Shown piece by piece: positions 8,594 through 15,712 of a stretch of 64,000 nt of DNA. This stretch comes from Chloroflexota bacterium (GTDB taxonomy: Bacteria; Chloroflexota; UBA6077; JACCZL01), in the NCBI GenBank assembly GCA_020845495.1, contig JADLFM010000152.1, positions 7,501 to 71,500 of the forward strand, in the 5' to 3' direction. The notes under the pieces were generated by a model. It worked only from the letters and a program-made list of their open reading frames with translations, was not told the DNA's origin and did no database searches. The position numbers were made by a program, and so were the translations under genes. Position 1 is the first letter of the stretch; every line of letters begins with the position of its first letter.

Positions 8594-9259
8594 TCACGCG
8601 ACGATCAGGCTCAGCGTGACGAAATCGAAGATGACGTCTTTGTTGAGCGCTTCGCCGGTGACGAAGCGCCGCACCTGGCTCGCGACGAGCGCGGCCACCC
8701 CAAACGTGGTGTAGACGATCGCCTGGGCCGTGCACGGCTCGTCGAGTGCCGCCTCATCGGTGTAGAGCGTGCTCTCGTAGAAGCGCACGTCGTCCGGATC
8801 GGTCGGGCGGATCGTGAGAAGCCGGCAGACCTGGGCGCCCATGCGGGCATCGACGAAGAGGGGGATCGCGGCGCGATACCGGACGGATTCGCGCCAGATC
8901 GCCTCGCGTGATGCCATGCTGTCCACTGCCGCAACAACGATCCCGTCGAGCCGCGGCCCGGCCACCCGCTCCTGTACGGGGCGCACCTCGGCCGAGGTGA
9001 AGGCACGCACCACCTCGGCCAGCGCCTCCACCTTCGGCCGGCCGACGTCGTCCAGCCGATACAACTGGCTCGGCAGGTTGTGCGGCTCGACCGTGTCCGG
9101 ATCGTAGATGCTGAGGCGGCGGCAGCCCATCTTGGCGAGCGCCAGCGTCGTCGGTGAGCCGATCCCGCCCACCCCCACGACCGCCACCGGCCAGCGCAAG
9201 TGTTCCGGCGTGACGAGATCGGTCTGCCGCCAGTAATCGACGCTCACGCCGTCCACCAC
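8594..9259 (-). CDS. E1-like ThiF-family adenylyltransferase of the Ubl operon
   Basis: A 221-residue ThiF/E1-fold protein. The Rossmann ATP-binding motif GVGGIG is at residues 29-34, followed by IYDPDTVEPHNLPSQLYR (the E1 D...N...R block, with an Asp around 53 expected to coordinate Mg-ATP) and AAVDSMASR. EPCTA at 174-178 places Cys176 where prokaryotic E1 enzymes carry the thioester cysteine. There are no zinc-binding CxxC pairs, unlike MoeB. It should adenylate the Ubl C-terminal glycine and pass it to the E2-like protein. It lies 27 bases after the JAMM gene and 55 before the Ubl gene. GTG at 9259 or 9247 could be the start; neither has a strong site. Confidence 0.87.
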   Translation of the reverse strand: MVDGVSVDYWRQTDLVTPEHLRWPVAVVGVGGIGSPTTLALAKMGCRRLSIYDPDTVEPHNLPSQLYRLDDVGRPKVEALAEVVRAFTSAEVRPVQERVAGPRLDGIVVAAVDSMASREAIWRESVRYRAAIPLFVDARMGAQVCRLLTIRPTDPDDVRFYESTLYTDEAALDEPCTAQAIVYTTFGVAALVASQVRRFVTGEALNKDVIFDFVTLSLIVA

Positions 9260-9286
9260 CAGCCACTGACCGTCACGTGACTCGTG

Positions 9287-9916
9287 TTAGCCATGTCGCT
9301 TCGGCAGATCGCCATCGGTCCAGAGCTTGGTGGTCGTGCGCCGAACGACCCGTACCATCCGCGCGAGGTCGGCCCGCACGGCCTCTGCCTCCGGTCCATC
9401 GAGCGACGGCGGCGGCCCCGGCGGCAGTACGTCGAGCCAGCCGACCGTTTCGCGGCGCGGCTCGTAGCGGTCGAAGCGCGCCAGGAACTTGCCCCGGAAG
9501 TTGCCGACCAGCGCGACGAGCCACTCGCCACCCCAACGGTCGATGGTCCGCTCGTCGTCGGGACTCCAGAAGCAGGATTCGTGGGCGTGGCTGTGCCACC
9601 AGAGCCGCAGGGCCGACGGATCGGCGTCCGTGAGCGCGTAGTCGAGGAGGAAACGGCTCGCAGCCTCGGGGTCAAGCTCCGTATCGACATCCGTCGCGCG
9701 CTGATCGATCAGGAAGCACTCGGTCATGACGAAGTCGGGGCCATCCTGCACGACCGCGCCGAGCCCACCGACCTCGCCCTCGGCAAGCTGGATGTAGCGC
9801 CAGAGCTTTTCCCACGCGGCCGGCTCGATTCGGAGGGCGGGCCGCTCCGGCGACCGGATCAGGCCGGGGGGCCGCTGTGATTGGACCCGCTGACGCGGTG
9901 TCATCTCGTCGGTCAC
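9287..9916 (-). CDS. JAMM/Mov34-type metallopeptidase (probable Ubl-processing or de-conjugating enzyme)
   Basis: A 209-residue protein with a complete JAMM zinc motif: Glu48 in GEVGG, then His108, His110, Ser118 and Asp121 in WWHSHAHESCFWSPDDE, matching HxH(x7)SxxD exactly. It is therefore expected to be an active isopeptidase or Ubl-tail peptidase rather than a structural MPN protein. GTG at 9916 follows GAGGAG. The position between E2-like and E1-like genes with gaps of about 30 bases indicates one transcript. Likely jobs, by analogy with other bacterial Ubl operons, are trimming the RGEW tail from the modifier and removing it from targets. The C-terminal 50 residues are Pro/Arg-rich and of unknown role. 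Confidence 0.88.
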   Translation of the reverse strand: MTDEMTPRQRVQSQRPPGLIRSPERPALRIEPAAWEKLWRYIQLAEGEVGGLGAVVQDGPDFVMTECFLIDQRATDVDTELDPEAASRFLLDYALTDADPSALRLWWHSHAHESCFWSPDDERTIDRWGGEWLVALVGNFRGKFLARFDRYEPRRETVGWLDVLPPGPPPSLDGPEAEAVRADLARMVRVVRRTTTKLWTDGDLPKRHG

Positions 9917-9946
9917 GGTCGCTCCTCAGTCACCATTGCACCTCGG

Positions 9947-10705
9947 TCAACGTTGGCCCTCCCACCTCAGCCGCGAGCCGTCGCCATCCGTCGTCTCGAT
10001 TCTGTCGACGCGTGGGGATACTTCGTCCCGAGTCACCCCGTCAGCTTGCGACGCGGTATTGGAGAAAGATGCACCACCGGCGATGGGCCAGCCCTCGATG
10101 GGGGTGTAGGCGTCCTCGGGCTGGTAGAGATGGAGGAAGTCGAGCAGCAGTTGCGTGGCGAGCGCAAGCTCGTACTCTGCGATCAGCTTGAGAACGCCCT
10201 CGCGCAGGTTGCCCAGGCAGGGCAGCCCGTCCTGAACGTGCGGGTGATCCCAGGCCGGGCGGGGTCCGAGCCGGTCGACACTCTGGATGCGCACGTCGCC
10301 AGCCAGATCGAGCAGCAGTTGGTACGCTCCCAGCCGATAGACTGCCCCGTTCCAGGGAAGATGAATCGGCTCAGAGACTACCGTGAGGCGGTCCCCCTCC
10401 ACCGCAACAGCACGGACACCACCGAGACGCTTCAAGCATGCGAGCTCTCGGGCCGCGAAGGTCTTTGCATCCTCAGCCGCATCTAACTCCGCACGACGAC
10501 GCGCGGCGGCCGGCAGGCGTCGGTCCAGCGCGACGAAGCGCCGCGATAGCTCGGCAAGGCGGGCGGGAATGGTCGCCACATCCTCATCGAGGACGGCGCG
10601 CTCGGCGGCGACCGACCGACGCACGAGCGCTTCGAACGCCGTGCCCAGGTCAGCCGCATGCTGGGGCGACTGCTCCGGGGTATCTCCGCGCAGGGAATCG
10701 CTCAC
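9947..10705 (-). CDS. E2-like (UBC-fold) Ubl-conjugating enzyme
   Basis: A 252-residue protein, first gene of the operon. Residues 153-165 read DHPHVQDGLPCLG, which corresponds to the E2 active-site block HPN(I/V)..xG.ICL of ubiquitin-conjugating enzymes, with Cys163 as the catalytic thioester cysteine. Before it lie beta-strand-like segments and PIHLPWNGAVYRLGAYQLLLDL; after it an amphipathic helix (REGVLKLIAEYELALATQLLLDFLHLY). Residues 20-90 form an Arg/Glu/Ala-rich, probably coiled, N-terminal extension absent from minimal E2 proteins. GTG at 10705 follows GAGGA; longer frames upstream lack a site. Assignment rests on the motif and the operon; overall similarity to known families was not tested. 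Confidence 0.78.
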   Translation of the reverse strand: MSDSLRGDTPEQSPQHAADLGTAFEALVRRSVAAERAVLDEDVATIPARLAELSRRFVALDRRLPAAARRRAELDAAEDAKTFAARELACLKRLGGVRAVAVEGDRLTVVSEPIHLPWNGAVYRLGAYQLLLDLAGDVRIQSVDRLGPRPAWDHPHVQDGLPCLGNLREGVLKLIAEYELALATQLLLDFLHLYQPEDAYTPIEGWPIAGGASFSNTASQADGVTRDEVSPRVDRIETTDGDGSRLRWEGQR

Positions 10706-10839
10706 GAATGGTGTCCTCGAGAATCCTTCATAGCTAGCGCATCGCGTAGGCACCGTCGAGACGGAGTCGATGCTCGGTCGATACCGGCCGCTCGGCGATG
10801 CGGCCCGCGAGGGCGCGGTTGCTCCAGAGATCGCCAGAT

Positions 10840-10859
10840 TGTAGATTACATGCAATCCG
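10840..10859 (+). promoter_or_regulatory. Candidate operator, ATTACATGCAAT palindrome
   Basis: TGTAGATTACATGCAATCCG contains ATTACATGCAAT, a near-perfect palindrome (one mismatched pair), ending one base before the MFS start codon at 10861 and 134 bases upstream of the E2-like gene start on the other strand. The site resembles copies at 5351-5370 and 13530-13549. A repressor bound here would cover the MFS start and could influence both divergent transcripts. Confidence 0.45.
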
Positions 10860-10860
10860 C

Positions 10861-12099
10861 ATGACGACACCTCAGCCCACCGTGGCCGGCGTCCCGCGCG
10901 ACGCGCTCCTGCTCGGCGTCTGCCTCTTCCTGATCGTGTCTGGCGCCAACATTTTGACGCCGCTGCTGCCGGCTGTGCAGCAAGATCTTGGCATCGACTA
11001 CGTGACAGCCGGGCTGCTCGTCTCGGCGTTCGGGATCGCCCGGCTGGCCGCCACGCTGCCCACCGGCCTGCTCGAGCGGCGCGTCGGACGGGGACGTCTC
11101 GTCGCGCTTGGCCTGGGCATCATGGTTGCCGGCTCGGTGTTAGCGGCGTTCGCCCCCACGTTCACCCTGATCGTCATCGGGCGGGTGGCAATGGGGTTCG
11201 GGTCGTGCATCGCGACGGTCATCACCCTGACCAGTCTCGGAAGCCTGGCTCGCGACGGCGCCCGCGCCAAGACGCTGACCGTGTTCCCCTTCGCCAACAA
11301 CGTCGGCATCGCGGCCTTCCCGCTGATCGGCGGCCTCCTCGGTGAAACGCTCGGCTGGCGCTCTACGATGCTGCTGTGCGGTGCGCTGGCGCTCCTGGCG
11401 GGTGCGGTGTACCTCTACGTGCTGCCGCGCACCGCGCCGCGCGGGCCTGGCGCAATCAGCGCGACGGGCAGTTCGCCGGCGGTCGCGATGTCTCGGATGC
11501 GGATTTTGGCGATCGTCGCGATCTACTTCGGCGTCGTCATTTACATCGCCAATCGCCTCGGCTTCCGCAACACCGCGCTGCCCCTCATCGCTGCCGATTA
11601 CCTCGGGTTGGAGCCGCTCCAGATCGCTTCGGGTATCACCCTGATGTCGGTGACGGGGCTGCTGATCTCAGTGCCCGGCGCAGCCATTGCGGACCGCTGG
11701 AGCCGGCGCGGCCTGATCGTCGTCGGCTTCTGCATGCTGGCGGTCGGCGACCTGACGTTCCTGACGGCGAGCGGCTACAGCACCTATCTGGTCTCGGCCT
11801 TCATCCTTGGGCTCGGCGACTTCTTCTCGGCCAGCCAGATGGCGGCCCTGACCGAGGTGGTGCCGGCCGAGTGGCGGGGTCGGGCGCTGTCAGCGTACCG
11901 CTTCTTCGTGGACCTGGGCGGCACGGTCGGGCCAGCCTTCCTGGCGGCAGTGCTTCAGGGCGGCGGCCCGGTCGCGACGATCCTCGCGATGGTGGCGCTG
12001 CTGCTGGTGGCGGCGCTCGGGGCGCTCACCGGCGCGCTGGCCGACCGTTCGGCGCGCGCCACGTCTGACGCATCTCGGCAGGCCGCCCCACAGACCTGA
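10861..12099 (+). CDS. MFS transporter (CynX/NarK-like major facilitator)
   Basis: A 412-residue membrane protein with twelve predicted helices. The N-terminal half begins DALLLGVCLFLIVSGANILTPLLPAVQQDLGI, a typical first helix of drug-type or organic-anion MFS proteins, and the helix 2-3 loop LLERRVGRGRL is a degenerate form of the GxxxDRxGRR signature. ATG at 10861 is chosen; the frame is open further upstream but that stretch carries the candidate operator. There is no clear Shine-Dalgarno, because the operator box ends one base before the ATG, so a leaderless or atypical start is possible. It is transcribed divergently from the Ubl operon. The substrate is unknown. Confidence 0.87.
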   Translation: MTTPQPTVAGVPRDALLLGVCLFLIVSGANILTPLLPAVQQDLGIDYVTAGLLVSAFGIARLAATLPTGLLERRVGRGRLVALGLGIMVAGSVLAAFAPTFTLIVIGRVAMGFGSCIATVITLTSLGSLARDGARAKTLTVFPFANNVGIAAFPLIGGLLGETLGWRSTMLLCGALALLAGAVYLYVLPRTAPRGPGAISATGSSPAVAMSRMRILAIVAIYFGVVIYIANRLGFRNTALPLIAADYLGLEPLQIASGITLMSVTGLLISVPGAAIADRWSRRGLIVVGFCMLAVGDLTFLTASGYSTYLVSAFILGLGDFFSASQMAALTEVVPAEWRGRALSAYRFFVDLGGTVGPAFLAAVLQGGGPVATILAMVALLLVAALGALTGALADRSARATSDASRQAAPQT

Positions 12100-12240
12100 C
12101 CCCGGCGTGTCCCCACGCCGATGCGCCGATGGGCGCCGAAGTGTGCAGACACCCCCTCACCCCCGTCCGCTCTCCGCGTGCGAGACGACGATGCCAGGCA
12201 AGCCTCGGATGGCTGGGGGTGGGGGGTGAGGGGCGCTCGG

Positions 12241-13422
12241 CTACCGTAAGGTGTCGAGCACCAGCGACGCGACGATGTTCGCCTCCTGCACCACCTTTGA
12301 CAACGGCACGAAGTCGATGCCCAGGGGCCAGTCACCGCCGCTCGCCCCAAACATGACGGTCGGGACGCCAAAGGAGGACGGGCCGCCGGCGTCGTAGGTG
12401 CCGCCTGCGTAGAAGGTGCGCGGCTCGGCGCCGGTCACCTGTCTGAACGCGGTCGAGAGGTCGCGGACGATGGCTGCATCCGGCTCCACCAGTGACGGCA
12501 GCATGTAGACGCCCCGTTCGACGTGCACCCCGTAGGGTGCCAGGTCGCCGATCGCCTCGCGGATCTCGGCGACGGCCGCGTCTGGATCGTCGCCCGGCAA
12601 CAATCGCCGGTCGATCAGCAGCCGTGCAGTCTCAGGGAGGGTGTGGGGCGCGAGCGGCGCGTAGGTCACTTGATAGATGACGGCGTGCTGCCCACCGAGG
12701 ATCGGGTGCTGCTTCGTGAAGCGCATCGCCCGAATTCGGTTGATGGCGTCGTTGGCACCGTCGATGGCGCTCAGCCCCAGGTGCGGGCGGCTCGAATGGG
12801 TCGCCTTGCCCGTCACCGTGACGACCGCGTCCACTCGGCCACGATTACCGAGCTGGATGCCGAAGTCGCTCTTGGTGAGCAGTACAGCCGCGTCCGGTTT
12901 CGGGTCGATCGCGCCGAGGATCAGGTTCGAGCAGGCGTGGCTGCTGCGGCCCTCGTTGTTGATCCCCAGGTACAGCCGGCCTCGCAGGTCGATCCCCTCG
13001 TCGCGGAGCAGCTTCAGCACGGTTAGCGCCACCGCCAGATGCGCCTTGTTCTGGCTGACGCCCTGCCCGAAGACGCACGGCTCGTCGATACCGTGGGCGG
13101 CCCCGTTCGCAATCCAGCCGGGGAACGGATGCTCCATCAAGTTATGGTGCTGGGTGACGGTGTACACCTGAAGTAGCAGCGAACGGCCACTCTCGTTGCG
13201 GCCAACGCGTACCAGCAGGTTGTTACGGCCGACGTCGACGAGATCTCGGACGCCGAGCTCGTACAATTCCGGACGCACGACGTCCTGCACGTAGTGAACG
13301 AGCTTCGGGTCGTCCGGCTCCATGAGGGTGCCGGTCCCGAGCGGGACGTCGGTGCGGATCGCCATCAAGTCCAGCAGGGTATGGACGAGGTACTCCTCGT
13401 CGATCGGCGGCAGGCTGGCCAT
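12241..13422 (-). CDS. M20-family peptidase-like protein with altered metal-site motifs
   Basis: A 393-residue protein of the M20/acetylornithine-deacetylase fold: N-terminal catalytic domain, a dimerisation insert (GRGRVDAVVTVTGKATHSSRPHLG) and a C-terminal return to the catalytic domain. Where active members read GHxDVVP, this one reads QVYTVTQHH; GRGxxDxKG is GQGVSQNKA; DEExG is INNEGRSS; the final metal-binding histidine is not seen. Most di-zinc ligands thus appear missing, although one glutamate remains. ATG at 13422 follows GAGGGGTGAC. The gene diverges from the LLM oxidoreductase across a palindromic operator candidate. It may be an inactive homologue or use a different metal arrangement. 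Confidence 0.8.
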   Translation of the reverse strand: MASLPPIDEEYLVHTLLDLMAIRTDVPLGTGTLMEPDDPKLVHYVQDVVRPELYELGVRDLVDVGRNNLLVRVGRNESGRSLLLQVYTVTQHHNLMEHPFPGWIANGAAHGIDEPCVFGQGVSQNKAHLAVALTVLKLLRDEGIDLRGRLYLGINNEGRSSHACSNLILGAIDPKPDAAVLLTKSDFGIQLGNRGRVDAVVTVTGKATHSSRPHLGLSAIDGANDAINRIRAMRFTKQHPILGGQHAVIYQVTYAPLAPHTLPETARLLIDRRLLPGDDPDAAVAEIREAIGDLAPYGVHVERGVYMLPSLVEPDAAIVRDLSTAFRQVTGAEPRTFYAGGTYDAGGPSSFGVPTVMFGASGGDWPLGIDFVPLSKVVQEANIVASLVLDTLR

Positions 13423-13529
13423 GTCACCCCTCGCACAGGCGCCTGGCGCCCAGCTGACTCGTAACCGTGGAGCGTCCGCTCGCGCCGCGCCGACCTCGGC
13501 CCGCGCCCTTGCAGTGACCGGGCATGCAC

Positions 13530-13549
13530 AGTATATTGCATGCAATCTG
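13530..13549 (+). promoter_or_regulatory. Candidate operator, perfect ATTGCATGCAAT palindrome
   Basis: AGTATATTGCATGCAATCTG holds the perfect 12-bp palindrome ATTGCATGCAAT at 13535-13546. It lies 26 bases before the LLM oxidoreductase start and 107 bases from the divergent M20-like gene start. AGTATATT just to the left could double as a -10 element. The core matches the sites at 5351 and 10840. Confidence 0.5.
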
Positions 13550-13575
13550 CGGGATACCACGAACGGGAGTGCGCA

Positions 13576-14607
13576 ATGGTAGGGACTCCGAAGCAGTATG
13601 GCCTGCTGCTTCCCCACTTCGGAGATCAGGCTTCGCGTGAGAAGCTTATCAAGGGCGCTCAGATGGCCGAGGCGTACGGGTTTGACTCGCTCTGGGTGCG
13701 CGATCACCTCGTCTTTCATCCCCACGGGATGGAGGGGCAGGATCGGACCCACGTCGACCCGATGATTACGCTGTCGCTGGTCGGCGCGGTCACCGAGAAG
13801 CTGATCCTGGGCACCGGCTCGTTGATCCCTTATCGCAACCCGATCCAGACCGCGCTCCTGCTGGCGTCGCTGGAGTTCGTCGCCGGCCCCGGCCGGGTCA
13901 TCGCCGGCTTCGGCATCGGGACATTCGACCACGAGTTCCGTGCGGCCGGGTTGGGTGGCCTGGACCGGAAGAAACTCCTCGAGGAGCAGGTCCAGGTGAT
14001 GCGTCTGCTCTGGAGCGGCGAGGAAGTCAGCTTCAAGGGCGAGTTCTACGAGTTCAACGACGTCGACATTCATCCGTCGCCGTCGGCGCCCGGCAGCATC
14101 CCGATCTGGTATTGCGGCAATTCGCCGGCCTCCGTGCGCCGCGCCGTCGAGTACTGCAACGGCTGGATGCCCGGTCGGATCACCCTCCAGACGTTCGTCA
14201 AGCGGGTCGACCGCATGAAGATGCTGGCCGAGCAGCACGGCAAGCCGCTCCCGACCGCTGCCGCGATTCCGATCACCAGCCCCGGCCGGACGCGCGAGGA
14301 GGCGCTCGCGAAGGTCAACTGGCAGGGTATGCTCGCGAGCGCCGTCAAGACGGACTGGGTCACCCCGAAGTCCGGCGGCTGGAACGGTCCGGACGACCTG
14401 GAAGGCGCGCTGATCGCCGGCCCGCCCGACCACATCATCGAGGAGACGGTCAAGTACCAGGAGTCGGGTCTCCAGCACCTGGTGTATGACCTCCGCTTCC
14501 GCTTCGAGGACTGGTACGACTGCCTCGCGATGATCGGCGAGGAAGTGCTGCCGAAGCTACGTGCGATGGAGAGCGGAGTACAACCGGCCGCGGCAGCGGC
14601 GGGCTGA
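13576..14607 (+). CDS. LLM-class flavin/F420-dependent oxidoreductase
   Basis: A 343-residue TIM-barrel oxidoreductase of the luciferase-like monooxygenase superfamily. Visible family blocks are the N-terminal YGLLLPHFG strand, YGFDSLWVRDHLVFHP, LILGTGSLIPYRNPIQTALLLASLEFVAGPGRVIAGFGIG and LEEQVQVMRLLWSGEEVSFKGEFYEF. ATG at 13576 is preceded by GGGAG. Family members use FMN or coenzyme F420; the sequence does not decide which. Seven bases after its stop a hydrolase gene begins, followed by ABC-transporter genes, so it probably belongs to a catabolic transcript for a small organic compound. The direct substrate is unknown. Confidence 0.88.
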   Translation: MVGTPKQYGLLLPHFGDQASREKLIKGAQMAEAYGFDSLWVRDHLVFHPHGMEGQDRTHVDPMITLSLVGAVTEKLILGTGSLIPYRNPIQTALLLASLEFVAGPGRVIAGFGIGTFDHEFRAAGLGGLDRKKLLEEQVQVMRLLWSGEEVSFKGEFYEFNDVDIHPSPSAPGSIPIWYCGNSPASVRRAVEYCNGWMPGRITLQTFVKRVDRMKMLAEQHGKPLPTAAAIPITSPGRTREEALAKVNWQGMLASAVKTDWVTPKSGGWNGPDDLEGALIAGPPDHIIEETVKYQESGLQHLVYDLRFRFEDWYDCLAMIGEEVLPKLRAMESGVQPAAAAAG

Positions 14608-14614
14608 TCCGACG

Positions 14615-15586
14615 ATGCGTACAGAACCGATCGAGTTTCTGAGCGACGGCGTCCGGCTGCGGGGCTTTCTCCGCACGCCAGACGTCCTCCCCGAGGAGCC
14701 CATGGCCGTCCTGGTACAGGGGCCGGGTTGGCTCGGGATGGCCGAGGCCAAGAGCTATGTGCCCTGGCACGAGGGACTCACGGCCGCCGGGTTCGCGGTC
14801 ATCGCCTTCGACTATCGCGGCTTCGGGCGGAGCGAGGGCGAGCGTGGCTGGGTGCGCCCGGAGTGGCAACTGGCCGACGTCCTGAACGCGATCACCTACG
14901 CCGAGACCCGGCCGGAGGTGAACCGCTATCGGATCGGGACGTTCGGCATCGGCGGGACCGGTGGCGGCAATGCCATCATGGCGGCCGCCGTGGACAGCCG
15001 GGTCAAGGCGGTTGTCGCACAGTCGGTGGTCGCCGACGGCGAGGACTGGCTCCACCGGATGCGCCGCGAGTACGAGTGGGTCGCGTTCAAGCAGCGCGTT
15101 GAGGAGGACCGCCGGCGTTGGGTGACCGAGGGCACCGGCGAGATGGTCGATCCGCGCCAGGACTTGATGGTCGAGACGCCGGAGCGCCGGCAGGTCGGCC
15201 ACAAGCGTGACGTCGACGGCTTGATCGCGCCGGAGTTCTATCTCCGGAGCGCCGACTTCATCATGCGCTACCGCCCGATCGACTACGTGGACAAGATCGC
15301 CCCGCGTGCGCTCCTGATCACGAGCGTGGTCGACGACGTGGTGACGCCGGAGGATCATGCCGTCGCGCTGTTCGAGCGGGCCGGCGCCCCGAAGAAGATC
15401 ATTCGCCAGAGCGAGACGACGCACTACCGCTCGTACGGTGAGTATTACCCAGCGGTCATGCCGCAAATCGTAGACTGGTACCGTCGGTATCTGGCATATA
15501 CCCCGATTCAGTCGCGCGAAGTCGACTTGACCGAGGAGAGCGTGACCTACCTCGACCGGCCGCGCCCGGCCGTGCCTACCGGGTGA
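14615..15586 (+). CDS. Alpha/beta hydrolase with Thr in place of the nucleophile serine
   Basis: A 323-residue S15/dienelactone-hydrolase-like protein. It has the FDYRGFGRSEG turn after the oxyanion region, and a later TSVVDDVVTPEDHA acid block and TTHYRSYG histidine block. At the nucleophile elbow, however, it reads FGIGGTGGGNA, where the family has GxSxGG; aligning the GG pair puts threonine at the serine position. It may be inactive, act with a Thr nucleophile, or have a non-hydrolytic role. ATG at 14615 is seven bases after the LLM oxidoreductase stop; no strong ribosome site, so translation may be coupled. Confidence 0.8.
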   Translation: MRTEPIEFLSDGVRLRGFLRTPDVLPEEPMAVLVQGPGWLGMAEAKSYVPWHEGLTAAGFAVIAFDYRGFGRSEGERGWVRPEWQLADVLNAITYAETRPEVNRYRIGTFGIGGTGGGNAIMAAAVDSRVKAVVAQSVVADGEDWLHRMRREYEWVAFKQRVEEDRRRWVTEGTGEMVDPRQDLMVETPERRQVGHKRDVDGLIAPEFYLRSADFIMRYRPIDYVDKIAPRALLITSVVDDVVTPEDHAVALFERAGAPKKIIRQSETTHYRSYGEYYPAVMPQIVDWYRRYLAYTPIQSREVDLTEESVTYLDRPRPAVPTG

Positions 15587-15712
15587 GCCGGCGGGGCGGT
15601 GATCGATGCGCGGGTACACTTCTCGAAGCGGCCAGAGCACGGCCGTCACTTGCGAGACAGGCCGGGGCCACATGCGCCTCGGCCTCCGTCTAGGCCCCCA
15701 ACGAGCAGGAGA

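Noticed and set aside
8293..10705. Reading the operon as plain thiamine or molybdopterin sulfur transfer
   Set aside because: No thi or moa gene is near, the E1 lacks the MoeB zinc cysteines, and the E2-like active-site block is not part of those pathways; kept as a weaker alternative.
13423..14478. N-terminal extension of the M20-like gene by 352 codons
   Set aside because: Runs antisense through the LLM oxidoreductase; the ATG at 13422 has a good ribosome site and a normal family N-terminus.
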